From contig CAAFRW010000039.1 in assembly GCA_900765575.1 (NCBI GenBank), positions 1 to 27,464 of the forward strand: a DNA stretch of 27,464 nucleotides, written 5' to 3'. The notes beneath the pieces are model-generated. The model saw nothing but the letters and a program-made list of their open reading frames with translations. It had not been told where the DNA came from and did not search any database. The position numbers were made by a program, and so were the translations under genes. This DNA is from Bacteroidaceae bacterium (GTDB taxonomy: Bacteria > Bacteroidota > Bacteroidia > Bacteroidales > Bacteroidaceae). Shown here piece after piece: positions 1 to 7,908 of this stretch. The stretch's first letter is position 1, and every line of letters begins with the position of its first letter.

Positions 1-2
1 CC

Positions 3-2003
3 GGACTCCAAAACTTAAATCTTGTATGTTCCGGCGATATGAGTGCCGAACACACTATTTTGAAAGTAGAGACGGAAATAGAGAAACTCCTGTTTAAAAT
101 GAATGGAATACCATTCCTGTCTAATGCGAAAATCTATGCCAAGATGGATGTAGACGCCGACATGAAAAACCAAAAATATATATTGAAGGACAATAAATTC
201 CGGTTGAATGCCATTGAGGCCAATCTCGACGGATGGGTAACGCTTTCGGAACAAGCTACCGACATGGATTTGAAACTGAATACTTCGGCAATTCAGTTCA
301 AAGAAATTTTATCGCTCATTCCGGCTATCTATGCTAAAGACTTCGAGACATTGAAAACAAGCGGTAATGTCAGTATGGAAGCCTTTGCCAAAGGAAAAAT
401 GGAAGGTAACAACCTGCCGCAATTAAGTGTAAAGCTAAATGTTAAAGACGGAATGTTCCGTTATCCCTCACTCCCGGCTGGTGTAGACAATATTCAAGTC
501 AACATGGAAATAACAAACCCGGGTGGCGATGCCGACCTGACACAAATAAAGGTACAACCCTTCAGCTTCTCTCTTGCAGGGAATCCGTTTAGCCTGACTG
601 CCGAAGTGCAAACACCTATCAGCGACCCCGATTTTAAGTTTGCAGCGAAAGGGACTTTAAACTTAGGCAAAATAAAAGAGGTTTATCCGTTGGAAGATAT
701 GGAACTGAACGGTATCATCAATGCGGATATGAGTGTAGCCGGAAAGCTTTCTTATATAGAGAAAGAAATCTACGACAAGATTTCGGCATCAGGAAACATT
801 CACCTAAAAAGCATGACTCTAAAAACAAAGGACATGCCGGATATTACCATCCAACAATCCACCTTCAGTTTTGCACCCCAGTATCTTAATCTGAGCGAAA
901 CGACCGTCAATATAGGTAAAAACGATATCACAGCCGATTGCAAACTGGAAAACTATATGGCTTACGCCTTAAAAGGAAAAACCATTAAAGGAAGCCTAAA
1001 TGTACATTCCAACTATTTCAACCTGAACGACTTCATGACAGCCGAAGGTGACAGTGTAATGGTTGCAGCCGATAGCACTGCCACATCCGAGAACACAGAG
1101 GCTACCGGTGTTATCCGTGTCCCTAAAAATATAGACTTCACGATGAATGCCGACATGAAACAAGTATTATTCGATAAAATGACCTTGAATAATCTAAACG
1201 GTAAATTACTCATAAAAGACGGTGTGGTAGATATGAAAAATCTATCGATGAATGCAATGGGCGGAAAAGTAGTCATGAACGGTGCATACTCTACAGCTAA
1301 AGAAAACGAGAATCCGGACTTAAACGCTTCGTTCAGCATGACCGGATTATCTTTTGCACAAACATTTGAAGAATTGGACATGATACAGCAATTCGCCCCA
1401 ATCTTTGAAGGACTGAAAGGGAATTTCTCCGGCAACATGAAGATTGTAACCTCCTTAGATAACACGATGTCTCCAATTCTGAATTCGCTGCAAGGAAACG
1501 GTAGCCTTCAGACTAAAGATTTAAGTTTAAGCGGTGTAAACGCTATCGACAAAATTGCAGATGCCATAAGTCAACCCGACTTAAAAAACATAACGGTAAA
1601 AGACATCGATATCGATTTCCAAATAGAAAACGGACGACTCAGCACTAATCCGTTCGATATTAAATTAGGAACCGCCACATTGAACTTATCCGGTAGTACA
1701 GGATTAGACCAAACGATTGATTATACCGGAAAAATAAAGTTACCGGCCTCTTCAGGTATATCCCAACTTACTACATTGGATTTAAAAATCGGAGGCAGCT
1801 TTACCTCTCCTGACATTTCGGTCGATACAAAGAGTATGGTAAATCAGGCTGTACAATCTGTAGCAGACAAGGCTTTGGATAAAGTGGGAGAAAAGCTTGG
1901 TTTAGATTCTGCAACTACAGCTAATAAGGACTCCTTAACCAAAAAGGTAAAAGAGAAAGCCACAGAAAAAGCACTGGACTTTTTAAAGAAAAAGCTAAAA
2001 TGA
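3..2003 (+). CDS. AsmA-like family protein, 5'-truncated by the window edge
   Basis: The reading frame is open to the first bases of the window, so the true start lies upstream and the Met at 39 is probably internal. About 667 residues are visible. The sequence is a long series of beta-rich segments alternating with short polar loops. It ends in an AsmA-C-like stretch (a region around DIDIDFQIENG, then GTATLNLSGSTGLDQTIDYTGK when read across 1600-1730) and a Lys/Ala/Asp-rich charged tail. AsmA-like proteins are membrane-anchored periplasmic proteins linked to outer-membrane assembly or lipid transport between membranes. The N-terminal anchor would lie outside the window. The stop overlaps the next start as ATGA, suggesting translational coupling. 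Family assignment is by pattern of composition and C-terminal motif, so the family is fairly safe and the role is inferred. Confidence 0.8.
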   Translation, partial: GLQNLNLVCSGDMSAEHTILKVETEIEKLLFKMNGIPFLSNAKIYAKMDVDADMKNQKYILKDNKFRLNAIEANLDGWVTLSEQATDMDLKLNTSAIQFKEILSLIPAIYAKDFETLKTSGNVSMEAFAKGKMEGNNLPQLSVKLNVKDGMFRYPSLPAGVDNIQVNMEITNPGGDADLTQIKVQPFSFSLAGNPFSLTAEVQTPISDPDFKFAAKGTLNLGKIKEVYPLEDMELNGIINADMSVAGKLSYIEKEIYDKISASGNIHLKSMTLKTKDMPDITIQQSTFSFAPQYLNLSETTVNIGKNDITADCKLENYMAYALKGKTIKGSLNVHSNYFNLNDFMTAEGDSVMVAADSTATSENTEATGVIRVPKNIDFTMNADMKQVLFDKMTLNNLNGKLLIKDGVVDMKNLSMNAMGGKVVMNGAYSTAKENENPDLNASFSMTGLSFAQTFEELDMIQQFAPIFEGLKGNFSGNMKIVTSLDNTMSPILNSLQGNGSLQTKDLSLSGVNAIDKIADAISQPDLKNITVKDIDIDFQIENGRLSTNPFDIKLGTATLNLSGSTGLDQTIDYTGKIKLPASSGISQLTTLDLKIGGSFTSPDISVDTKSMVNQAVQSVADKALDKVGEKLGLDSATTANKDSLTKKVKEKATEKALDFLKKKLK

Positions 2004-2611
2004 TATTGAAACTTTATTCAAAAGATAATAATCCGAAGGACCTCAATGAGGTTCTTCGGATTCTCAACGAAGGTGGATTAATTATATATCCCACAGATAC
2101 AATGTATGCAATCGGTTGCCATGCATTAAAAGAAAGAGCGATTGAACGTATCTGTAAAATAAAGGATATCGACCCGCGCAAAAACAATTTGGCCATCATT
2201 TGCTATGATTTAAGCAATATCAGTGAATATACCAAGATTGATAACAGCACCTTCAAACTAATGAAACGCAACTTGCCGGGAGCCTTTACGTTCATTGTAC
2301 CTACAGGAAGCCGGTTGCCCAAAATTTTCAAGAACCGGAAAGAAGTGGGTATCCGCATACCCGACAATCCGATAATACGTGAAATATGCCGGTTGCTGGA
2401 TGCCCCCATCTTAACGACAACCCTTCCTCATAACGAAACAGAAGATATTGAATACATCACCACTCCGCAACTAATAGAAGAGAAATTCGGAAATGAAGTA
2501 GACTTGGTTATTGATGGAGGCGTTGGAGGCATAGAACCAAGTACGATTGTTAGCTGCATCGATGGAGAATACGAAATAGTAAGACAAGGCAAAGGTTGGC
2601 TAAATGAATAA
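2000..2611 (+). CDS. YciO/YrdC/Sua5-family protein (L-threonylcarbamoyladenylate synthase-like)
   Basis: A 203-residue single-domain protein with the Sua5/YciO/YrdC fold signature: GGLIIYPTDTMYAIGC near residues 25-40, a PGAFTFIV motif near 94, and VGIRIPDNPI near 114. The family makes threonylcarbamoyl-AMP for the t6A37 modification of tRNA. Details resemble E. coli YciO more than TsaC: ERICKIKD, then KNNLAIIC where TsaC proteins usually have a Lys-Pro-Leu motif, and LTTTLP where YciO has a similar STSL run. YciO is a weaker, less understood paralog, so the generic product name should be treated with caution. The start codon lies inside the stop codon of the upstream AsmA-like gene (ATGA), indicating co-transcription. 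No signal peptide is visible, so it is cytosolic. Confidence 0.88.
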   Translation: MILKLYSKDNNPKDLNEVLRILNEGGLIIYPTDTMYAIGCHALKERAIERICKIKDIDPRKNNLAIICYDLSNISEYTKIDNSTFKLMKRNLPGAFTFIVPTGSRLPKIFKNRKEVGIRIPDNPIIREICRLLDAPILTTTLPHNETEDIEYITTPQLIEEKFGNEVDLVIDGGVGGIEPSTIVSCIDGEYEIVRQGKGWLNE

Positions 2612-2685
2612 GAGTATTCCATCATAATGTCCCCTCGCAATTCTAAAATAACGCATCTCTATTTTATAACATCTAAACAGGGAAA

Positions 2686-2724
2686 TCTATAATATCTGTT
2701 AACGGATATCATAGACCTATTTTC
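2686..2724 (+). terminator. Probable terminator after the yciO-like gene
   Basis: TCTAT and ATATC (2686-2696, one mismatch between them) pair with GATAT and ATAGA (2705-2715) around an 8-nt loop. The stem is followed by CCTATTTTC. It is AT-rich and moderately weak, and sits between the end of the AsmA/yciO unit and the promoter of the PAP2 gene. Confidence 0.4.
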
Positions 2725-2750
2725 TTCAAAGTTTCTTCTAAATTAGGTTC

Positions 2751-2758
2751 TACTTTTG
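2751..2758 (+). promoter_or_regulatory. Bacteroides -7 promoter element upstream of PAP2 gene
   Basis: TACTTTTG matches the Bacteroides primary-sigma -7 consensus TAnnTTTG, about 50 nt before the ATG at 2809. No clean TTTG -33 element is seen at the expected spacing. Confidence 0.5.
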
Positions 2759-2808
2759 TCATATTGATATGAAAGTCATACACGAATATGAATTAAACCT
2801 ATAGAAAT

Positions 2809-3690
2809 ATGAGAAAAGTTTTATTCCTGTTACTTTTTGCCTTAAGTTGTTTACAGGGCATGGCACAAGAAGATAGTACACGAGTTCAGTATAAGCAATG
2901 GATGAACTCCTTCGACACCCTAACACAAGCTCCCATAAATGAGAAATTTATACCTCTCAACAAAAAGGCATACAAACTAAACAGTAAAATTCCGGATTAT
3001 CACCAAAGCTTCTCTTTCTCAGAAACTTCATTCAACTTAAAAAGGCTCTCAATAAATACCATCATACCGGTAGCTATGATTACATACGGAGTACTTTCCC
3101 GCAACAATGGAAGTTTACATCATCTGGATACAAGTACCGCATTTGAAGTAGGCGAACATTTAAAAGTGAAAATCCCCATTGACGACTATTCCCAATATGC
3201 CCCGCTTGTATCCGTCTTTGCATTAGACGTATGCGGCGTAAAAGCCCGTCATAACCTGAGAGACCGTGCTCTAATCACAGCCAGTTCATACGCCATCATG
3301 GGAATTGTTGTCAATACCATGAAAAGCACTCTTTCCGTAACACGTCCTGACGGAAGCAATAACGATTCATTTCCATCCGGCCACACAGCCATGGCTTTCA
3401 CCGGAGCCCATATTCTATTCAAAGAATATCGGGATGTATCACCTTGGATTGGCATAGCCGGATATGGGGTAGCTACCGCAACAGGAGCTTTACGTGTACT
3501 GAATAAAAAGCATTGGGTTAGCGACGTCGTGACCGGTGCAGGTGTGGGTATACTCAGCGCAGAAATGGGATACCGGCTATTACCCGTCATGCACAAAGCC
3601 TTAGGAATTAAAAATAAGAGCACAAACTTAGCAATTATACCGGCATGCTCCACCAATCAGCTAGGTGTTGGTGTATTCTATACATTTTAA
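2809..3690 (+). CDS. Exported PAP2-superfamily phosphatase
   Basis: A 293-residue protein with a signal peptide (MRKVLFLLLFALSC...GMAQ, about 20 residues). It carries the three PAP2 phosphatase motifs: K172 to R179-P180 (KSTLSVTRP), PSGH at 189-192, and R229-x5-H235-x3-D239 (RVLNKKHWVSD). Residues 172, 179, 192, 229, 235 and 239 are the expected phosphate-binding and catalytic positions, so it should be active. The family hydrolyses lipid phosphates such as undecaprenyl pyrophosphate, phosphatidate, PGP or lipid A phosphates in the periplasm, but the exact substrate cannot be read from sequence. The Gly/Ala-rich helices after residue 155 suit a membrane-associated enzyme. It appears to be monocistronic, with its own -7 element and 74 nt before the next gene. 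Confidence 0.92.
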   Translation: MRKVLFLLLFALSCLQGMAQEDSTRVQYKQWMNSFDTLTQAPINEKFIPLNKKAYKLNSKIPDYHQSFSFSETSFNLKRLSINTIIPVAMITYGVLSRNNGSLHHLDTSTAFEVGEHLKVKIPIDDYSQYAPLVSVFALDVCGVKARHNLRDRALITASSYAIMGIVVNTMKSTLSVTRPDGSNNDSFPSGHTAMAFTGAHILFKEYRDVSPWIGIAGYGVATATGALRVLNKKHWVSDVVTGAGVGILSAEMGYRLLPVMHKALGIKNKSTNLAIIPACSTNQLGVGVFYTF

Positions 3691-3737
3691 TTCTTAATTT
3701 TTCTATTACATACTATCAGGATAACAGTTTTTTTCAG

Positions 3738-3745
3738 TAAGTTTG
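3738..3745 (+). promoter_or_regulatory. Bacteroides -7 promoter element upstream of the DUF4468 fusion gene
   Basis: TAAGTTTG matches TAnnTTTG exactly. It lies about 20 nt before the first possible ATG (3765) and 29 nt before the second (3774), implying a short leader. Confidence 0.5.
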
Positions 3746-3764
3746 TGGCAATTATTCACAAATT

Positions 3765-5132
3765 ATGATTGCTATGAAGAAAATACTCTTACTCCTATTA
3801 ATGATTCCGGTCTGGGGATTTGCACAAACAGCCTCTAAATATTTAGCTGGTGCCGTACCTGTTGTTGACGGAAAGGTAACTTTTACTCAAACTATAAATG
3901 TTCCGGGAGCATCCAAAGAAGCCATATATAATATGGTAAACAATTGGGCAAAAGAACAATTTGAAACAACTGAAGATTTCCCTAATAACAAACTCATTAC
4001 GGAAAATGCTCAAGATGGTGAGATTGGTGCCATTGGCGAAGAATACATTGTATTCACCTCCAGTGCTCTGTCATTAGACCGTACCCGCATTTATTATCAA
4101 TTTTTGGTTCAATGCGAAACGGGAAAATGCAACCTGACTATGACTAGAATTCGCTATTGGTACAACGAATCCCGTGACGGGGGCGAAAGATATAATGCCG
4201 AAGACATTATCACAGATGAAAACGGATTGAACAAGAGCAAAACCAAATTAGCCCGTGTAATTGGCAAATTCCGTTCTAAGACAATTGACTACAAAGACAA
4301 TTTATTTAAAAGTGTAGCTAACTCCATCATCGAACAGTTGCAAAAACCAGCCACTGCAGCAGTATCTAAAGAAGAGACAAAAAAAGAAGAAGATAAAACA
4401 AGTCCTTCCGTTATCACTATTGATTTGCCGAATTCAACCTCTGCAGTCCAAGTTTCCGAACCTGTTAAAAACACTAAAGCTACAGAAAGTGTAAGTGCTG
4501 CAGCAACTTTAGGAGGAACAGTAGCTGCTGTCGCAGCTGTTCCTACCATAACGGTAAAAGCCTCTGATGTGACTGTTTCTTCTACCGGAAGTAGCCAAGC
4601 TCTATCTGCTACAAAGGGCTCGTCTATGGAAGGATATAAAAAAATAGCTCCGGAAAACATTCCGGGCAATATATATAAAATGCTTTCACAAGACTGGATG
4701 CTCATTACTGCCGGTAACGATGAAAAATTCAATATGATGACTGCAAGCTGGGGTGGACTCGGCAATTTATACCAGAAACCGGTTGCTTTCTGCTTCATTA
4801 ATCCCAGCAGATACACCTATCAGCTTATGGAAAAGAACGGCACCTATACACTTACTTTTTATAACGAAAGCAGTCGTGAAGCACTTAAAGTATGCGGAAG
4901 CCAATCCGGCAAAAATACAGATAAGGTAAAAGCAAGCGGCTTGACTCCATTGACGACTCCCTCCGGCAACAAAGCATTCAAAGAAGCATGGCTAATTATA
5001 GAATGCAAAAAAATGGTAGCCCAATCACTTAATCCTGAAGCGCTGAAAGAAGAAGCATTAAAACAGGAATGGGAAGGAAAAGCAATGCACAAAATGTACA
5101 TTGGAGAGATAGTAAATGTATGGATGAAATAA
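3765..5132 (+). CDS. Exported DUF4468 / flavin-reductase-like fusion protein
   Basis: A 455-residue two-domain protein. A signal peptide ends near ...WGFAQ; the ATG at 3774 would give the tidier peptide MKKILLLLLMIPVWGFAQ. Residues about 30-190 match the DUF4468 (TBP-like fold) pattern common in secreted Bacteroidetes proteins: VDGKVTFTQTINVPG, then SLDRTRIYYQFLVQC. Residues about 195-285 form a Lys/Glu then Ala/Val/Ser/Thr-rich linker. Residues about 290-455 resemble stand-alone Bacteroides flavin reductases: DWMLITAGNDEKFNMMTASW, KPVAFCFINPSRYT, YTLTFYNESSR, and a C-terminal MHKMYIGEI. Flavin reductases of this group bind FMN and are normally cytosolic, so finding one behind a signal peptide is odd. 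It could bind flavin in the periplasm or be a scaffold. Domain calls are from motif recognition; the function of the fusion is unknown. Confidence 0.85.
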   Translation: MIAMKKILLLLLMIPVWGFAQTASKYLAGAVPVVDGKVTFTQTINVPGASKEAIYNMVNNWAKEQFETTEDFPNNKLITENAQDGEIGAIGEEYIVFTSSALSLDRTRIYYQFLVQCETGKCNLTMTRIRYWYNESRDGGERYNAEDIITDENGLNKSKTKLARVIGKFRSKTIDYKDNLFKSVANSIIEQLQKPATAAVSKEETKKEEDKTSPSVITIDLPNSTSAVQVSEPVKNTKATESVSAAATLGGTVAAVAAVPTITVKASDVTVSSTGSSQALSATKGSSMEGYKKIAPENIPGNIYKMLSQDWMLITAGNDEKFNMMTASWGGLGNLYQKPVAFCFINPSRYTYQLMEKNGTYTLTFYNESSREALKVCGSQSGKNTDKVKASGLTPLTTPSGNKAFKEAWLIIECKKMVAQSLNPEALKEEALKQEWEGKAMHKMYIGEIVNVWMK

Positions 5133-5150
5133 ACTAGCAAAAGGACAAGA

Positions 5151-5172
5151 GATAGTTTCAAATGAAACTATC
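5151..5172. repeat. Perfect 10-bp palindrome just past the DUF4468 fusion gene
   Basis: GATAGTTTCA (5151-5160) and TGAAACTATC (5163-5172) are exact inverted repeats separated by AA, 18 nt after the stop codon. No T-run follows, so it may be an mRNA 3'-end-stabilising hairpin or part of a tandem terminator with the hairpin at 5187. Confidence 0.6.
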
Positions 5173-5186
5173 AGTAAAATAAGAGA

Positions 5187-5237
5187 TAAGGCTCTAAACA
5201 TCAATTAAATAGGATGATTTTAGAGCCTTAATTTTAT
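5187..5237 (+). terminator. Strong rho-independent-type terminator before the oxidoreductase operon
   Basis: TAAGGCTCTAAA (5187-5198) pairs perfectly with TTTAGAGCCTTA (5219-5230), and CATC/GATG extend the stem after a small bulge. AATTTTATTC follows. It separates the DUF4468 fusion gene from the TPR-led operon. Confidence 0.75.
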
Positions 5238-5300
5238 TCTAAATTAGTATAAAAAACCTTTATTCTTTATGTAGAAAAGTACGATTCATGAATTAAAAAC

Positions 5301-5308
5301 TATCTTCG
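5301..5308 (+). promoter_or_regulatory. Possible -7 element for the 2-oxoacid oxidoreductase operon
   Basis: TATCTTCG differs from TAnnTTTG at one position and lies 27 nt before the TPR gene start. It is the best candidate in the 98-nt gap after the upstream terminator. Confidence 0.35.
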
Positions 5309-5335
5309 TATCAAAAATTACTTCAAAGTATACAC

Positions 5336-5611
5336 ATGGAGAATCTGGAAACTATTAAAAAAGAACTGAATGAAGGCAACGTTACCGTTGCTATTCGTAA
5401 ACTTGATATTCTGATAGAAAATTCTCCCCCTCCCTCTGACGAATTATATTATCTCCGCGGCAACGCATACCGTAAATTAGGAAACTGGCAAATGGCACTT
5501 AACAACTACCTCGAAGCCATCGAACACAATCCTGACAGTCCGGCACTACAAGCCAAAGATATGATGATGGATATTTTAAATTTCTATAATAAAGATATGT
5601 TCAACCAATAA
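5336..5611 (+). CDS. Small TPR-repeat protein leading the oxidoreductase operon
   Basis: A 91-residue acidic protein without a signal peptide. Residues about 36-70 form a clear tetratricopeptide repeat (ELYYLRGNAYRKLGNWQMAL, then AIEHNP). A weaker helical pair lies at residues 5-30 (LNEGNVTVAIRKLDILIE). TPRs mediate protein contacts. The gene is 11 nt upstream of the ferredoxin subunit and has no terminator between, so it is probably co-transcribed with the oxidoreductase. An assembly or partner-binding role is an inference from position only. Confidence 0.85.
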   Translation: MENLETIKKELNEGNVTVAIRKLDILIENSPPPSDELYYLRGNAYRKLGNWQMALNNYLEAIEHNPDSPALQAKDMMMDILNFYNKDMFNQ

Positions 5612-5622
5612 CGAATTTATTT

Positions 5623-5850
5623 ATGGCAACAATTAAAGGCGCAATCGTAGTGGATACGGAACGATGCAAAGGCTGTAACCTCTGTGTCGTAGCATGCCCA
5701 CTCAATATCTTGGCTCTAACAAAAAAAGAAGTAAATAAAAAAGGATATCCTTATGCCTCGCAAATAGTAGAGGATAAGTGCAACGGATGTTCTTCCTGTG
5801 CAATTGTATGTCCTGACGGATGCATCACTGTTTATAAAACCAAACTTTAA
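5623..5850 (+). CDS. korD: 2-oxoacid:ferredoxin oxidoreductase delta (2x[4Fe-4S] ferredoxin) subunit
   Basis: A 75-residue protein with two classic CxxCxxCxxxCP motifs: Cys15/18/21/25 (CKGCNLCVVACP) and Cys53/56/59/63 (CNGCSSCAIVCP). Each motif supports a [4Fe-4S] cluster. It matches the small delta subunit of KorDABC/VorDABC-type enzymes, which passes electrons from the TPP centre to free ferredoxin. It lies 11 nt after the TPR gene and 11 nt before the alpha subunit. The kor versus vor symbol depends on substrate specificity, which the sequence does not settle. Confidence 0.92.
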   Translation: MATIKGAIVVDTERCKGCNLCVVACPLNILALTKKEVNKKGYPYASQIVEDKCNGCSSCAIVCPDGCITVYKTKL

Positions 5851-5861
5851 CTATTAATTAT

Positions 5862-6941
5862 ATGGCAGAAGAAGTTGTTTTAATGAAGGGAAACGAAGCT
5901 ATCGCCCATGCCGCCATCCGTTGTGGTGCGGACGGATATTTCGGTTACCCTATTACTCCGCAATCAGAAGTATTGGAAACCCTAGCCGAAGAAAAACCGT
6001 GGGAAACTACGGGTATGGTAGTACTTCAGGCAGAAAGCGAAGTTGCAGCCATTAATATGGTATATGGCGCAGCGGCTACAGGAAAAAAGGTCTTCACCTC
6101 CTCCTCAAGTCCCGGCGTTAGTTTGAAACAAGAAGGTATATCATACATCGCAGGAGCAGAACTCCCCTGTTTGATAGTAAACGTAATGCGTGGAGGCCCG
6201 GGTTTGGGAACCATTCAACCGAGCCAAGCGGATTATTTCCAGAGTACAAAAGGGGGAGGTCACGGCGACTATCGTTTAATTGTTCTGGCTCCATCCTCAG
6301 TACAAGAAATGGCCGATTTTGTAGGCCTAGCTTTTGATTTAGCTTTTAAATACCGTAATCCGGCTATGATATTGGCAGACGGAGTAATCGGACAAATGAT
6401 GGAAAAAGTGGTACTTCCCCCGTTCCGTCCCCGCCGTACGGAAGAAGAAATCATTGCTCAATGTCCTTGGGCTGCTACCGGTAAAAAGAAAGGGCGCAAA
6501 CCCAATATTATTACTTCTCTAGAGCTCGACCCTGTCATTATGGAACAACGCAATATCCATTTACAAGCCAAATACGAAGAAATAGAGAAGAATGAAGTGC
6601 GTTGTGAGGAAATACAATGCGAAGATGCCGAATACTTGATTGTTGCTTTCGGCTCGTGTGCCCGTATCGGTATGAAAGCGATAGAAATAGCTCGTGAACA
6701 GGGTATTAAAGTAGGTCTGTTACGTCCTATCACTCTTTGGCCGTTCCCATACGATGAAATAGAGCGTTTGTCTCGTCACATGAAAGGTATTCTTGTGCTG
6801 GAATTAAACGCCGGACAAATGGTTGAAGATGTACGCCTGTCAGTACAAAGCGATGTAAAAATAGACCATCTCGGCCGCATGGGAGGTATCGTTCCCGACC
6901 CGGATGAAGTAGTGGACGCTATCAAAGAAAAACTGATGTAA
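5862..6941 (+). CDS. korA: 2-oxoacid:ferredoxin oxidoreductase alpha subunit (KorA/VorB-like)
   Basis: A 359-residue protein beginning GNEAIAHAAIRCGADGYFGY, then PITPQSE at residues 30-36, the alpha-subunit signature of the pyruvate:ferredoxin oxidoreductase superfamily. GGPGLGTIQPSQADYFQSTK near 110-130 and GGGHGDYRLIVLAPSSVQE follow. A C-terminal domain (residues about 255-355: AFGSCARIGMKAIEIARE, GLLRPITLWPFP) is the transketolase-C-like domain II. Length and lack of extra domains fit the separate-subunit 2-oxoglutarate or 2-oxoisovalerate enzymes, not PFOR. In Bacteroides such enzymes connect CoA-thioesters, CO2 and reduced ferredoxin, either oxidising 2-oxoacids or making 2-oxoglutarate reductively. 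Substrate preference is inferred, and annotation pipelines often call it VorB. Confidence 0.92.
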   Translation: MAEEVVLMKGNEAIAHAAIRCGADGYFGYPITPQSEVLETLAEEKPWETTGMVVLQAESEVAAINMVYGAAATGKKVFTSSSSPGVSLKQEGISYIAGAELPCLIVNVMRGGPGLGTIQPSQADYFQSTKGGGHGDYRLIVLAPSSVQEMADFVGLAFDLAFKYRNPAMILADGVIGQMMEKVVLPPFRPRRTEEEIIAQCPWAATGKKKGRKPNIITSLELDPVIMEQRNIHLQAKYEEIEKNEVRCEEIQCEDAEYLIVAFGSCARIGMKAIEIAREQGIKVGLLRPITLWPFPYDEIERLSRHMKGILVLELNAGQMVEDVRLSVQSDVKIDHLGRMGGIVPDPDEVVDAIKEKLM

Positions 6942-6948
6942 TAAGCTT

Positions 6949-7116
6949 ATGGACAGAGATAAACTTAGAACTGTACTAAATACGCTATTCATGATTGGAG
7001 CGCTGATTTCTATCATCCTCTATTTTGCATTGGAAGACAGACATCCCTTCTTTTATGTTTGCGCAGCTTCTCTCTTTTTAAAAATGATGGAGATTATTTT
7101 GCGAATTATGCGTTAG
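6949..7116 (+). CDS. Small two-helix membrane protein inside the oxidoreductase operon
   Basis: A 55-codon reading frame (begins MDRDKLRTVLNTLF, ends EIILRIMR) starts 7 nt after the alpha-subunit stop and ends 23 nt before the beta-subunit start. Two hydrophobic segments (about residues 12-28 and 33-50) flank a short charged turn EDRHP, and both ends are basic (N-terminal DRDKLR, C-terminal RIMR). This suggests a helical hairpin with both termini in the cytoplasm. It fills an otherwise unexplained 198-nt gap between korA and korB in the same orientation, so it is very probably translated. No family is recognised. It could tether the soluble complex to the membrane, but nothing in the sequence proves this. 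Confidence 0.75.
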   Translation: MDRDKLRTVLNTLFMIGALISIILYFALEDRHPFFYVCAASLFLKMMEIILRIMR

Positions 7117-7139
7117 TTAACACCTAGAACATTTGATTT

Positions 7140-7904
7140 ATGACTAAAGAAGATATAATAAAACCTGAAAATCTGGTTTATAAAAAACCGACGTTACTGA
7201 ATGACAACCCGATGCACTACTGCCCGGGATGTAGCCACGGAGTGGTACATAAGTTGGTAGCGGAAGTGATTGAAGAGATGGGAATGGAAGAAAAAGCAAT
7301 CGGTATTTCACCTGTAGGATGTGCTGTATTTATGTACAATTACCTGGATATCGATTGGGAAGAAGCTGCACACGGACGTGCGCCAGCCGTAGCTTCTGCT
7401 ATTAAACGTTTGTGGCCCGACCGTTTGGTATTTACTTATCAAGGTGACGGAGACTTGGCTTGTATAGGAACAGCCGAAACTATCCATGCACTGAATCGTG
7501 GAGAAAATATTGCTATCATTTTTATTAATAATGCAATTTATGGTATGACAGGCGGCCAAATGGCTCCTACTACATTGGTTGGCATGAAAACAGCAACTTG
7601 CCCTTACGGACGAGATGTTGAATTGCACGGCTATCCTTTGAAAATGACTGAAATTGCAGCCACACTTGAAGGTACTGCCTATGTAACCCGCCAAACAGTC
7701 CATACCGTAGCTGCTATACGTAAAGCCAAGAAAGCTATACGCAAGGCCTTCGAAAATTCAATGAATGGTAAAGGCTCCAGTTTGGTAGAAATTGTTTCTA
7801 CCTGTAACTCCGGTTGGAAAATGTCGCCGGCCGCAGCTAACAAATGGATGGAAGAGAATATGTTCCCCTATTATCCATTAGGAGATTTAAAAGATAAGGA
7901 GTAA
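7140..7904 (+). CDS. korB: 2-oxoacid:ferredoxin oxidoreductase beta (TPP-binding) subunit
   Basis: A 254-residue protein with the beta-subunit hallmarks: YCPGCSHG at residues 27-34, GISPVGC near 55, the TPP/Mg site GDGDLACIG at 102-110, and INNAIYGMTGGQMAPTT at about 129-145. It binds thiamine diphosphate and, with the alpha subunit, performs decarboxylation of the 2-oxoacid. The few cysteines (C28, C31, C61 and later) are consistent with either one bound cluster or none, since in this group the delta subunit carries the main clusters. The start at 7140 is the first ATG after the small membrane gene and aligns with the usual family start. It lies 4 nt upstream of the gamma subunit gene. Confidence 0.94.
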   Translation: MTKEDIIKPENLVYKKPTLLNDNPMHYCPGCSHGVVHKLVAEVIEEMGMEEKAIGISPVGCAVFMYNYLDIDWEEAAHGRAPAVASAIKRLWPDRLVFTYQGDGDLACIGTAETIHALNRGENIAIIFINNAIYGMTGGQMAPTTLVGMKTATCPYGRDVELHGYPLKMTEIAATLEGTAYVTRQTVHTVAAIRKAKKAIRKAFENSMNGKGSSLVEIVSTCNSGWKMSPAAANKWMEENMFPYYPLGDLKDKE

Positions 7905-7908
7905 AGCT

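Noticed and set aside
4289..4816. A 175-codon antisense frame in the DUF4468 fusion gene
   Set aside because: It lies opposite the Ala/Val/Ser-rich linker, which keeps the complement open. No independent evidence.
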